A stretch of 64,000 nucleotides of DNA from Burkholderiales bacterium (GTDB taxonomy: Bacteria; Pseudomonadota; Gammaproteobacteria; Burkholderiales; WYBJ01), in assembly GCA_020848435.1 (NCBI GenBank), contig JADLAC010000010.1, positions 1-64,000 on the forward strand. Direction: 5' to 3'. The notes beneath the pieces are model-generated. The model made no database searches and was not told the DNA's origin. It worked only from the letters and a program-made list of their open reading frames with translations. A program made the translations under genes and the position numbers. Of this stretch, positions 45,438 through 53,282 are shown piece after piece. Within the stretch, counting starts at the first letter, position 1. Each line of letters opens with the position of its first letter.

Positions 45438-47316
45438 GGGGCGCCTTGAAGACGAGCACCGCGAGCGGCGGCAAAGTGAGCGTAAGCGAGCGCGGTCGAG
45501 CGTGGGCGGGCAAAGGGGCCGATTCGAGACCGCCGAGATTGCCCATCCCGCTGCCGCCGTAGCGGGGCGCGTCGCTGTTGAGCAGCTCCTGCCACACGCC
45601 TTTGCGATCGACACCGACGACGTAGTTGTGTCGCGGCACCGGCGTGAAATTGGCAATGACGAGGATCGGCGCCGCGTCATCGCTGCCTTTGCGCATAAAG
45701 CTGATCACGCTGGCCTCGACATCGTGGCAATCGATCCATTCGAATCCGCCGGCATCGAAATCGCGCTGGTGCAGCGCCGGCTCGCTGCGATACACCCGGT
45801 TGAGATCGCCGATCCAGAGCCGCAACGCCTGGCGCTCGGGCGTCTCGGCGCCCGCCCAGTCGAGGCTCGCATCGTGCGACCACTCGGCATCCTGGCCGAA
45901 CTCGCCGCCCATGAACAGCAGCTTCTTGCCCGGATGCGTCCACAGATAGCCGAAGAGCAGCCGCAGATTGGCCAGCTTCTGCCAGTGATCGCCCGGCATC
46001 TTGCGGTAGAGCGAGCCCTTGCCGTGCACGACTTCGTCGTGCGACAGCGGCAGCAGGAAGTTCTCGAAGAAGGCGTACCAAATCGAAAACGTGACCCGGT
46101 CGTGGCGGTATTTGCGGAATACCGGGTCGGCCGACAGGTAGTCGAGCGTGTCGTGCATCCAGCCCATGTTCCATTTCAAGCCGAAGCCCAGGCCGCCGTC
46201 ATAGATCGGCCGCGATACCTTCGGCCACGCGGTGGATTCCTCGGCGATCACCTGGACAGCGGGATACTCCCGGTACACGGTCTCGTTCAACATGCGCAGG
46301 AATTCGATCGCGTCCAGGTTCTCCTTGCCGCCGTGGCGGTTCGGCACCCACTCGCCGGACTTGCGGCCGTAATCGAGATACAACATGGAAGCGACGGCGT
46401 CGACGCGCAAACCATCGAGGTGATAGCGGTCGAGCCAGAACAGCGCCGACGAGAGCAGGAACGCACGCACCTCGTGACGCCCGTAGTTGAAGATGTACGA
46501 TTTCCACTCCGGGTGAAAGCCCTGGCGGGCATCGGCATGCTCGTAGAGAAAGGTGCCGTCGAAGTAGTGCAGGCCGTGGGCATCGTTGGGGAAGTGCGAC
46601 GGCACCCAGTCGAGCAAGACGCCGATGCCGCGCTGGTGCAGCGTGTCGACCAGGTGCATGAGATCCTGCGGTGTGCCGTAGCGTGCGCTCGGCGCGAAAT
46701 ACGCCGTGGTCTGGTAACCCCAGGAGCCGTAGAAAGGGTGCTCCGTGATCGGCAGCAGCTCCACGTGCGTGTAGCCCAGGCTTTGCACGTAATCCGCCAG
46801 CGCAGGTGCAGCCTCGCGGTATCCCAGCCACGAACCGTCATGCTTGCGCCGCCACGAACCCAGGTGCAGCTCGTAGACCGAGATCGGCGCATGTAACGCG
46901 TTGGCTTGTGCCCGCCGGCGCATCCATTCGCCGTCGTTCCACGTGTAGTCGAGCGACCAGACCTTGGATGCGGTCGCGGGCGGGACTTCGCCGTGGACGG
47001 CGAAGGGATCGGCTTTTTCGGCGACGTAGCCCGCGTGGCTCGATTCGATGCGGTACTTGTAACGCTGACCGCGCTCGACGCCCGGCACGAAGCCTTCCCA
47101 GATCCCGGAACCGTCGCCGCGCGCTGTGAGCGTATGCACATCGGGCCGCCAGCCCGACCAGTCGCCGAGCACGCACACCCGGCGCGCATTCGGCGCCCAG
47201 AGCGCGAAGCGCGCGCCCGGTTGCGCGCCCTGCGCGCCGAGATGACAGCCGAGCTGGTAATAGAGCCGGCTATGCGTGCCTTGGCGAAACAGATAGATAT
47301 CGTGGTCGGTCAGCAC
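45430..47316 (-). CDS. glgB: 1,4-alpha-glucan branching enzyme GlgB
   Basis: A 628-residue GH13/CBM48 branching enzyme, the first gene of the operon. The CBM48 domain reads GARFALWAPNARRVCVLGDWSGW. The barrel has GSWGYQTTAYFAPSARYGTP, nucleophile Asp in LDGLRVDAVASMLYLDYGR (about 304), Glu in VIAEESTAWPKVS (about 358) and LSHDEVVHGKGSL (about 427). It lacks the extra N1 domain of the longest GlgB forms. The start is GTG at 47316 with only a weak GAAGAAA upstream. It is divergent from the Bug receptor at 47611, so the 294-base gap probably holds the operon promoter. Confidence 0.95.
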   Translation of the reverse strand: MLTDHDIYLFRQGTHSRLYYQLGCHLGAQGAQPGARFALWAPNARRVCVLGDWSGWRPDVHTLTARGDGSGIWEGFVPGVERGQRYKYRIESSHAGYVAEKADPFAVHGEVPPATASKVWSLDYTWNDGEWMRRRAQANALHAPISVYELHLGSWRRKHDGSWLGYREAAPALADYVQSLGYTHVELLPITEHPFYGSWGYQTTAYFAPSARYGTPQDLMHLVDTLHQRGIGVLLDWVPSHFPNDAHGLHYFDGTFLYEHADARQGFHPEWKSYIFNYGRHEVRAFLLSSALFWLDRYHLDGLRVDAVASMLYLDYGRKSGEWVPNRHGGKENLDAIEFLRMLNETVYREYPAVQVIAEESTAWPKVSRPIYDGGLGFGLKWNMGWMHDTLDYLSADPVFRKYRHDRVTFSIWYAFFENFLLPLSHDEVVHGKGSLYRKMPGDHWQKLANLRLLFGYLWTHPGKKLLFMGGEFGQDAEWSHDASLDWAGAETPERQALRLWIGDLNRVYRSEPALHQRDFDAGGFEWIDCHDVEASVISFMRKGSDDAAPILVIANFTPVPRHNYVVGVDRKGVWQELLNSDAPRYGGSGMGNLGGLESAPLPAHARPRSLTLTLPPLAVLVFKAPHG

Positions 47317-47521
47317 GTTTCTTCGATCGCTACACGCTCGGGCGGGTTTCGAGGCGCGACCGATAGCTTGGTCCGCCGTGCCTGTTCTCAGGTTGGGCTT
47401 GCACGCGCCGCGCGAAGTTCCCGCATGTCACGTGCCCGTACGGCGCGCTTCGAGATCGCGTCGCTGCTGGGCGTCAGCACGATCGACGCATCCGCTCGCG
47501 CGCCAATACGCTAGCATACGT

Positions 47522-47533
47522 GGGTCGCGACCC
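47522..47533. promoter_or_regulatory. 12-bp palindrome in the glgB/Bug divergent region
   Basis: GGGTCGCGACCC is a perfect palindrome 78 bases before the Bug start and about 200 bases before the glgB start. It shares the core GGTCGCGACC with the palindrome at 1866-1879. It could be an operator; chance is also possible in such GC-rich DNA. The remainder of the 47317-47610 gap shows no clear -35/-10 pair. Confidence 0.3.
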
Positions 47534-47610
47534 GCGGGTCATCGCCCGCGCTGCGCTGCATACCGCAATCATCCGCGCATGCCGCGTCCCTTGCTACCGG
47601 GAGGAGAGCC

Positions 47611-48582
47611 GTGAAGACATGCAAGCGCGCGCTACCTGGGCTGGGGCTCGCATTGCTCGCTTGCGGCGCGCTGGAGTCGTACGCGCAGAGCTATCCGAAT
47701 CGGCCGGTTCGCGTCATCGTGCCGCTTGCGCCCGGCGGCAGCATGGACATGATTGCACGCGCGCTGTCGCAGAAGCTCGGCGAGAGCCTCCGGCAGAATT
47801 TCGTCGTCGACAACCGGCCGGGCGCGGGCAGCAGCATCGGGCTCGAAACGGCGGCCGTAGCGCCCGCCGACGGTCATACCATCGTCATCGTCAGCGCCAC
47901 GGTGGTCACCTATCCTATTCTGTACCAGGCGCGCTTCGACGTGCTGCGCGATTTCACACCGGTGTCGCAGATCACCGCGCAGGGCTATCTCCTGGCGCTG
48001 ACGCCGTCTGTACCGGCGCGCACGGTGCCGGAGCTGATCGCGCATCTCAGGGCCAACCCGGGCAAGCTCAACTTCGCCTCGTCCGGCATCGGCAGCCTGA
48101 TCCACTTGAGCGGCGAGCTCTTCATGGTATCTACCGGCACGCGCATGACCCACGTGCCGTACAAGGGCATGGGCGCGGCCTACGGCGATCTCGTCTCCGG
48201 CAACATCGAGCTGGCGTTCCCGACCATCGTATCGTCGCAGCCGCACATTCGCGCCGGTCGGCTGCGCGGCCTGGCCGTCACGTTGCCCGAGCGCGCGGCA
48301 GCCGTGCCTGACTTGCCCACCATGGCCGAAGCCGGCGTGTCGAACGTGATCGTGACGAACTGGTACGGCGTGCTGGCGCCGGCTCGGACCCCCGGCTCCG
48401 TCATCGAGCAGCTGAATCGCGAGATCGCTGTCGTCATGCGTCAGCCCGACATGATGAAACGACTACTCGCGGACGGCTCGGAAGCGGTTGCCAAGGGGCC
48501 AGGCGAATTTCGCGCGCATGTCGCGGCCGAGCGCAGCAAGTGGGCGCGCCTGATCAAGCAGGCCGGCATCAAAGGCGGCTGA
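47611..48582 (+). CDS. Bug/TctC family substrate-binding protein
   Basis: A 323-residue receptor with a signal peptide (about 1-27, ending ALESYAQ). The mature sequence starts SYPNRPVRVIVPLAPGGSMDM, with FVVDNRPGAGSSIG and GSLIHLSGELFM. The GTG at 47611 has a very good GGGAGGAG five bases upstream. This is the seventh Bug gene of the window. It stands alone between the glucan operon (divergent) and lexA (convergent), so its context gives no hint of the ligand. Confidence 0.93.
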   Translation: MKTCKRALPGLGLALLACGALESYAQSYPNRPVRVIVPLAPGGSMDMIARALSQKLGESLRQNFVVDNRPGAGSSIGLETAAVAPADGHTIVIVSATVVTYPILYQARFDVLRDFTPVSQITAQGYLLALTPSVPARTVPELIAHLRANPGKLNFASSGIGSLIHLSGELFMVSTGTRMTHVPYKGMGAAYGDLVSGNIELAFPTIVSSQPHIRAGRLRGLAVTLPERAAAVPDLPTMAEAGVSNVIVTNWYGVLAPARTPGSVIEQLNREIAVVMRQPDMMKRLLADGSEAVAKGPGEFRAHVAAERSKWARLIKQAGIKGG

Positions 48583-48702
48583 CGGGTGGGCCGGTAGCGC
48601 TTGCCGAGCGGCGAGGACCGATACGCGCCCGCCGGTCGAAAGCCCGGCGACGCCGCGATCATCGGCGGTGCCGCTGCGCGGCTCGGTGCGCGCGCCGGGA
48701 TT

Positions 48703-49284
48703 TCAGCGGTACTTGCGAAAGCTGGCGACCACCACGCCGACGATTTCGAGCGGATCGGGTCGCAATACCGGGTAGTCGGGATGCTCCGGGCGCAGCACCA
48801 GGCGGCGGTTTTCCCGCGCCAGGCGCTTGACCGTGTACGCACCGTCGGCCAGCGCGACCACGATGTCCCCAGGATCGGCGACCTGGGCGGATTCCACCAC
48901 CACCGTGTCCCCGGGCAGGAGACCGGCGCCGCTCATCGAATCGCCTTTCACCTCGATGAGAAAGCTGCGTGCCGGATGGCGGATGAGATGGGCATCGATC
49001 GCGAGCCCTTCGGCGGGAGCGTCAAAGGCCGCGCTCGGCAAACCTGCGGCGACGCGGCTCGGCACCAGCGCGCGCTCGAAGAAGCGCCTCGCCGGTACGA
49101 CGCGGCGCTGGTTGAACTCGATATAGCCTTGCTCGTGCAGGCGCTGCAACAGCGCGGCGACCGAGCTGGTCGAGCTCAGTCCGACGATGCGGCCGATGCC
49201 GGCATACGACGGAAACATTCGATGCCGGGCATAGTGCTCTTGCAGCTTGCGCAGATACAGCTCGTCGGCGCTCGGTCGGCTCAT
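48703..49284 (-). CDS. lexA: LexA-type SOS repressor
   Basis: A 193-residue protein. The N-terminal winged helix (about 1-65) includes MFPSYAGIGRIVGLSSTSSVAALLQRL. The C-terminal S24 peptidase domain has a probable self-cleavage bond Ala80-Gly81 (RVAAGLPSA), the nucleophile Ser116 in GDSMSGAG and the base Lys153 in AYTVKRL. RecA filaments trigger this cleavage after DNA damage. I chose the ATG at 49284: the in-frame ATG at 49308 would lie within the -10/operator region. It is divergent from the helicase gene and probably represses both itself and that gene. The N-terminal domain is shorter and less canonical than E. coli LexA, so it may be a second LexA (LexA2-like). Confidence 0.88.
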   Translation of the reverse strand: MSRPSADELYLRKLQEHYARHRMFPSYAGIGRIVGLSSTSSVAALLQRLHEQGYIEFNQRRVVPARRFFERALVPSRVAAGLPSAAFDAPAEGLAIDAHLIRHPARSFLIEVKGDSMSGAGLLPGDTVVVESAQVADPGDIVVALADGAYTVKRLARENRRLVLRPEHPDYPVLRPDPLEIVGVVVASFRKYR

Positions 49285-49295
49285 CGTAGACAGCC

Positions 49296-49322
49296 ATCGA
49301 ACATTCATTCGATAATATCGAA
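49296..49322. promoter_or_regulatory. Nested palindromic operator between lexA and the helicase unit
   Basis: Two perfect inverted repeats share one arm: ATCGAACATTCATTCGAT (49296-49313) and TTCGATAATATCGAA (49308-49322). Three TCGA-containing half sites at regular spacing in the lexA promoter fit a self-regulatory LexA operator. The motif is not the E. coli CTGT-N8-ACAG type. Confidence 0.65.
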
Positions 49323-49342
49323 CCGACGTTCTGTATTGTCAA
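49312..49342 (-). promoter_or_regulatory. lexA promoter
   Basis: On the minus strand a perfect TTGACA (49342-49337) is followed after 19 bases by TATTAT (49317-49312). The -10 lies inside the palindrome TTCGATAATATCGAA, so a bound repressor would block polymerase. The spacer is slightly long. Confidence 0.55.
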
Positions 49343-49351
49343 GCTCGACCC

Positions 49352-49552
49352 GTGTCCGTTCCCGTGCTCGTCTGCGCCGACGTCGAACCCCCCGGCTTGA
49401 ATCCGCGCCACGATCGGATCATGGAGATCGCGCTTGCCAAGTTCGACGGCGCGGATGCGCGAATGGAGGCTGCGTTGATCGAGCGCCGCGGCTTCGATGT
49501 TGCCGAACGCCATCGAATCTCGACGGACGAACTCGCGCGGGCCGGGCGATGA
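49352..49552 (+). CDS. Short DnaQ/DEDD exonuclease-like stub coupled to the helicase
   Basis: A 66-codon frame starting GTG. Its first half resembles the ExoI motif region of DnaQ-type 3'-5' exonucleases: VLVCADVEPPGLNPRHDRIMEIALAKFDG, where D-x-E-TTG-L...DRI-EIA is usual. The end RHRISTDELARAG resembles the IHGIxxEDL segment that follows in those proteins. Motifs II and III are absent, so it cannot be a complete exonuclease. Its stop overlaps the helicase ATG by four bases (ATGA), which would couple translation. It could be a truncated gene kept as a leader, or a divergent small protein. Coding status is moderately likely. Confidence 0.5.
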   Translation: MSVPVLVCADVEPPGLNPRHDRIMEIALAKFDGADARMEAALIERRGFDVAERHRISTDELARAGR

Positions 49553-51660
49553 TTGCAGCGGACGCGCACGTTGCCCTCGCGGACGGCACGCGCTCGCCCG
49601 CGGCGCCGTATCTGGCGGAGCTGAATCCGGCGCAATACCGCGCCGTCACGTTCGGCATCGACGCGGATGCAGGGCAAGCGCGCAGCGCACCGCTGCTGGT
49701 GATCGCCGGCGCGGGCACGGGCAAGACCAAGACGCTCACCCATCGCGTTGCCCATCTGATCGTCAATGGCGCGCGGCCCGAGCGCGTCTTGCTGCTCACG
49801 TTCGCCCGGCGCATGGCGCAGGAGATGACCCGCCGCGTGGAGCAGATCTGCGCGCGTTGCGCGAGCGGCCTGGCGCCGGGATCGATCGAATGGTCCGGCA
49901 CGTTTCACGCCGTCGGCGCGAAGCTCTTGCGCCTGCACGCCGAGCAGATCGGCCTCGATCCGGCGTTTTCCATACTGGACCGAAGCGATGCCGAGGATCT
50001 CATCGATCTCGTGCGCGACGATCTCGGCTTGTCTCGTGTCCGCTCACGCTTTCCGCGCAAGTCGACCTGTCTCGCGATCTACAGCCATAGCGTGAATGCG
50101 CGCAAAGCGATGGCCGATACGCTCGACGCGAGCTTCCCATGGTGCTCGCAATGGCGCGCCGAGCTCGGCCGGCTCTTCGCCGCGTATGTCGAGGCCAAGC
50201 AGGCGCGCAACGCGCTCGACTACGACGATCTGCTGTTGTACTGGGCGCGCATGATGGCCGTGCCGCAGATCGCACGCGCAGTGGCCGAGCGCTTCGATCA
50301 CGTGCTGGTGGATGAATACCAGGACACCAACGCCCTGCAAGCCGCCATTCTGCTCGGGCTGTCGCCCCGCGGCGAGGGTCTCACCGTGGTCGGCGACGAC
50401 GCCCAGGCGATCTATTCCTTTCGCTCTGCCACGGTGCGCAACATCCTCGACTACCCCGCGCAATTCGATCCGCCGGCCGCCGTGTTGAAGCTCGAGCGCA
50501 ACTATCGCTCCAGCAGCGCGATTCTGGAAGCCTGTAACCGCATCATCGGCCGCGCGGCCGAAGGCTACGGCAAGCGGCTGTATTCGCTGCGCCAGGACGG
50601 CGCCAAGCCGGTGCTGGCCGTGGTGTCCGACGAGACGGCGCAGGTCGATTTCGTCGTCGAGCGCGTATTGGCTAACCGCGAGCAAGGCATGGCGTTACGC
50701 GAGCAGGCGATCCTGGTGCGCGCATCGCACCACTCGAGCCGCTTGGAGGTCGAGCTCAGCCGGCGCAACATCCCGTTCGTCAAGTTCGGCGGGCTCAAGT
50801 TTCTCGAAGCCGCGCACGTCAAGGACGTGCTCGCCGTGCTGCGGTGGGCGAACAATCCCAAGGACGAGGTCGCCGCCCTGCGCGTCCTCAAGCTCGTCCC
50901 GGGCATAGGGCCGGCGGCGGCACGGCGGATTTTCGGTCGCATTCAGGATGCACGCGGGTTTCTTGCCGGCGTGCACGACGAAGCCTCGGCCAAGACGGCC
51001 GTGCCGCTCGACGCGCTGATGGGCTTGTTGCGCGCGCTCGGCACGTCGGCCTCGTGGCACGCGGAGCTCGACCAGGTCAGACGCTGGTACGACCCGCTGC
51101 TCGAGTCGCGCTACGACAATGCCCTCACGCGCCGCGGTGATCTCGATCAGCTCGGCAGCATCGCCGCCTCGCATGCGTCGCGCACGGCGTTTCTCACCGA
51201 AATCACGCTCGACCCACCGCAAGCTTGCGGCGCCCACGCGGGGCCGCCGCTCAAGGACGAGGACTGGCTGGTGGTGTCGACGATCCATTCGGCCAAGGGC
51301 CAGGAGTGGAAGTCGGTCATGATCCTCAACGTGGTCGACGGCTGCATTCCCTCGGATCTCGCGACCGGCAGCGCGGACGAGATCGAGGAGGAACGCCGGC
51401 TGCTGTACGTCGCGATGACGCGCGCACGCGAGGACCTGGTGCTGTTGCAACCGGTGCGGTTTGCCGTTCGCGGTCAGACGCCCGGCGGCGACCGCCACGT
51501 CTACGCCCCGCGCAGCCGGTTCATCGGCGATGCCGACTTGGACGCCTTCGATCTCGTCCGGCCGTCGGCGGGAGCCGGTTTCGACCCGGGCGCGGCGCCG
51601 CAAGAGCGCGCATTGGCGGTGGATCTCAAGGCGGTCATGCGCGAGATGTGGAGCTATTAA
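49549..51660 (+). CDS. UvrD/Rep-family ATP-dependent DNA helicase
   Basis: A 703-residue superfamily 1A helicase. Visible motifs in order are NPAQYRAV (Q motif region, about 26-33), Walker A AGAGTGKTKT (about 53-62), VLVDEYQDTNALQ (motif II, about 254), VVGDDAQAIYSFR (motif III), ERNYRSS (motif IV), VSTIHSAKGQEWKSV (motif V, about 574) and YVAMTRARED (motif VI, about 620). Such 3'-5' helicases unwind DNA in repair. The ATG at 49549 overlaps the exonuclease-like stub; the frame is open upstream to 48601 only as an antisense shadow of lexA. Sharing the operator region with lexA predicts DNA-damage induction. Confidence 0.92.
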   Translation: MIAADAHVALADGTRSPAAPYLAELNPAQYRAVTFGIDADAGQARSAPLLVIAGAGTGKTKTLTHRVAHLIVNGARPERVLLLTFARRMAQEMTRRVEQICARCASGLAPGSIEWSGTFHAVGAKLLRLHAEQIGLDPAFSILDRSDAEDLIDLVRDDLGLSRVRSRFPRKSTCLAIYSHSVNARKAMADTLDASFPWCSQWRAELGRLFAAYVEAKQARNALDYDDLLLYWARMMAVPQIARAVAERFDHVLVDEYQDTNALQAAILLGLSPRGEGLTVVGDDAQAIYSFRSATVRNILDYPAQFDPPAAVLKLERNYRSSSAILEACNRIIGRAAEGYGKRLYSLRQDGAKPVLAVVSDETAQVDFVVERVLANREQGMALREQAILVRASHHSSRLEVELSRRNIPFVKFGGLKFLEAAHVKDVLAVLRWANNPKDEVAALRVLKLVPGIGPAAARRIFGRIQDARGFLAGVHDEASAKTAVPLDALMGLLRALGTSASWHAELDQVRRWYDPLLESRYDNALTRRGDLDQLGSIAASHASRTAFLTEITLDPPQACGAHAGPPLKDEDWLVVSTIHSAKGQEWKSVMILNVVDGCIPSDLATGSADEIEEERRLLYVAMTRAREDLVLLQPVRFAVRGQTPGGDRHVYAPRSRFIGDADLDAFDLVRPSAGAGFDPGAAPQERALAVDLKAVMREMWSY

Positions 51661-51725
51661 CTATTGATAGAGCTGCCAAACCAGCGACCTCTTCCACCTG
51701 CGGGCGTCGAGCCGCGGAGCGGTCA

Positions 51726-51757
51726 GGATCGAACGACGCAACCGCGTCGTTCGATCC
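51726..51757. terminator. Hairpin between convergent genes
   Basis: Perfect 14-base arms GGATCGAACGACGC (51726-51739) and its complement (51744-51757) close a four-base loop AACC. It lies between the helicase stop and the convergent glycine-zipper gene. There is no T-run, but the stem is very stable and works in both directions. Confidence 0.6.
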
Positions 51758-51781
51758 ACCAGCGGTGAAGCCTCGGTATCC

Positions 51782-51810
51782 AGGGTGAAGCAGGCGAGCC
51801 GCTTCACCCT
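51782..51810. terminator. Second hairpin between convergent genes
   Basis: Perfect 10-base arms AGGGTGAAGC (51782-51791) and GCTTCACCCT (51801-51810) flank a nine-base loop. It is 25 bases from the first hairpin and close to the stop of the minus-strand gene ending at 51831. Confidence 0.55.
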
Positions 51811-51830
51811 TGCCGTCGCGCCCGCGGGAA

Positions 51831-52367
51831 TTACTTGCCGTCCCGGTCTGCATCGCCTGGCATGGCGCGCTCGAGGCGATCCCATGCGGCGCGCGCCGGT
51901 TGGCGCGCTTCCGACCACGGCATGCCGTTTTGCGCGCGTCGCGCGTTGTAATCGCGTTCGATATCGCTTTCGACCTCTTCGAACGTGCGCGGGCGCTCGT
52001 AGCGGCCATACATTTCATACCCGGCGCGATAGGCAGGAGCATAATCATCGTACGTGCGCCCCACCTGGTAATACGGCTCGCGTGAATAGTTCTCCCGCCA
52101 ATAGGCGTCCTCGCGGGTAGGATCGAACGCCTCGGCGACTGCCTTGCCGGCCAGCCCGCCGGCGATAGCGCCGATCGCCGCACCGACCGCCGTGCCGACC
52201 GGGCCCGCGACGGTGCCCGCGACGGCGCCCGCCGTCGCACCGCCGGCGGTCGCGCCTGCGCCCACGCCCACCGGGTGCGCGCCCGGCGCTCCGGAAATGG
52301 GATCGCGGTTGGCATCGCGCTTCTCGGTCTTGCGGTTGGTCTTGCGTTCCTTGGTGATGTTGGCCAT
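51831..52367 (-). CDS. Glycine-zipper protein of unknown function
   Basis: A 178-residue protein without a signal peptide. It has a charged N-terminus (about 1-28, rich in K, R and N) and a long glycine/alanine zipper (about 33-80: GVGAGATAGGATAGAVAGTVAG and GAAIGAIAGGLAGKAVAEAF). A tyrosine- and acid-rich C-terminal part follows: DAYWRENYSREPYYQVGRTYDDY and FEEVESDIERDYNARR. Proteins of this layout are common in soil betaproteobacteria and associated with stress, without known function. GAGGAG lies nine bases upstream of the ATG. Confidence 0.8.
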   Translation of the reverse strand: MANITKERKTNRKTEKRDANRDPISGAPGAHPVGVGAGATAGGATAGAVAGTVAGPVGTAVGAAIGAIAGGLAGKAVAEAFDPTREDAYWRENYSREPYYQVGRTYDDYAPAYRAGYEMYGRYERPRTFEEVESDIERDYNARRAQNGMPWSEARQPARAAWDRLERAMPGDADRDGK

Positions 52368-52486
52368 GACGAGTTTCTCCTCGTTGAATAACAGTGCTCG
52401 TCGCCAAACGCATCCGTCAGGCCCGCCACCGGACGGACCTGCTAAGCGGTTAAGCAGGAACGACGGTGCCCGGCGCGCGAATCGGG

Positions 52487-52505
52487 CAGTGCGCGTTGCG
52501 CACTG
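52487..52505. promoter_or_regulatory. 19-bp perfect palindrome between divergent stress genes
   Basis: CAGTGCGC (52487-52494), spacer GTT, and GCGCACTG (52498-52505). It lies between the glycine-zipper gene and the DUF6496 gene, about 60 bases upstream of the latter's start. It is a candidate operator or leader hairpin. Confidence 0.4.
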
Positions 52506-52564
52506 GCACGCTGGGTGCTACGGCGCCGGCCACAGGCGCAGCAAACGGCGAGGAGAACGACGCC

Positions 52565-52846
52565 ATGGCCAAGTACGGTAAGAAGGCATCGAACAAGGTC
52601 GCGCAAGCGATGCGCGAGCGCAAACGCGGTACGCTCACGAGCGGCCGTTCGGGTAAGAAAGTCACCAGCCGCAAGCAGGCGATCGCAATCGGACTTTCGC
52701 AAGCGCGCAAAGCCGGCGCCAAGGTGCCGGCCAAGAAGTCGAGCAAGAAGAGCACGCGCGGGGGCAGCGTTAAGGCCAGCGCAAAGAACAGCGCAAAGAA
52801 AAGCGCAGGTAAGAAACCGAGCGCTAGGAAGCGTAGCAGTGCATAG
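52565..52846 (+). CDS. DUF6496-type small basic protein
   Basis: A 93-residue, very basic protein. The conserved N-terminal half reads MAKYGKKASNKVAQAMRER, then GTLTSGRSGKKVTSRKQAIAIGLSQARKAGAKVP, matching the DUF6496 family. The second half is a lysine/serine/alanine-rich tail resembling histone H1-like bacterial proteins. A nucleic-acid-binding role is likely from composition but unproven. The ATG at 52565 is preceded by GAGGAG; the upstream 33 codons of the open frame are not conserved. Confidence 0.8.
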   Translation: MAKYGKKASNKVAQAMRERKRGTLTSGRSGKKVTSRKQAIAIGLSQARKAGAKVPAKKSSKKSTRGGSVKASAKNSAKKSAGKKPSARKRSSA

Positions 52847-53282
52847 CCGCAAGCAGCACGATCATCTTGTCGGCCAGCACGCGGCGCTTTCTCGGGAGCG
52901 CAGCATTACCTAAGCCGAGCGCGAGTCGATGCATCGAGCGCGCACGACTCGCTCGCGGGCGCGGGCTCGGTAAGGTAGCGGCTGCTCACGCTGCGGGCTC
53001 GCGTTGGACGATCGTTCGCAAGCCTTACGCGGCTACCCGGTCAGGATTACATCGCGCTGCACGGGCGGGCGATGCGCGCTTTCGGACCGGCCGGCGGCGG
53101 GCGGGCATACCGGGTGCGGACTTCCAGGCGAAGCTGTCGCTCTCCGACGGAGACGATCGGTACGAAGCAGACGGCGGGCCTCCAACCCATCGAGCTTCGA
53201 CATGGGTTGCAAGACTGCCGGAAGTTTCGACTCGTCACTCCAAGCGGACCGCGGCGGCTTCTTCGTTTTGTGCACTGCTTGT
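52847..53282. other. Intergenic region (436 bp)
   Basis: No gene, repeat or clear promoter was recognised. The plus-strand frame of the UdgX gene stays open through most of it, but its sequence is arginine/serine-rich and shows no conserved motif before residue M of the UdgX start. Confidence 0.5.

Noticed and set aside
53004-53282. 93-codon N-terminal extension of the UdgX frame
   Set aside because: No conserved sequence is visible before the standard UdgX start region, and it is arginine/serine-rich.
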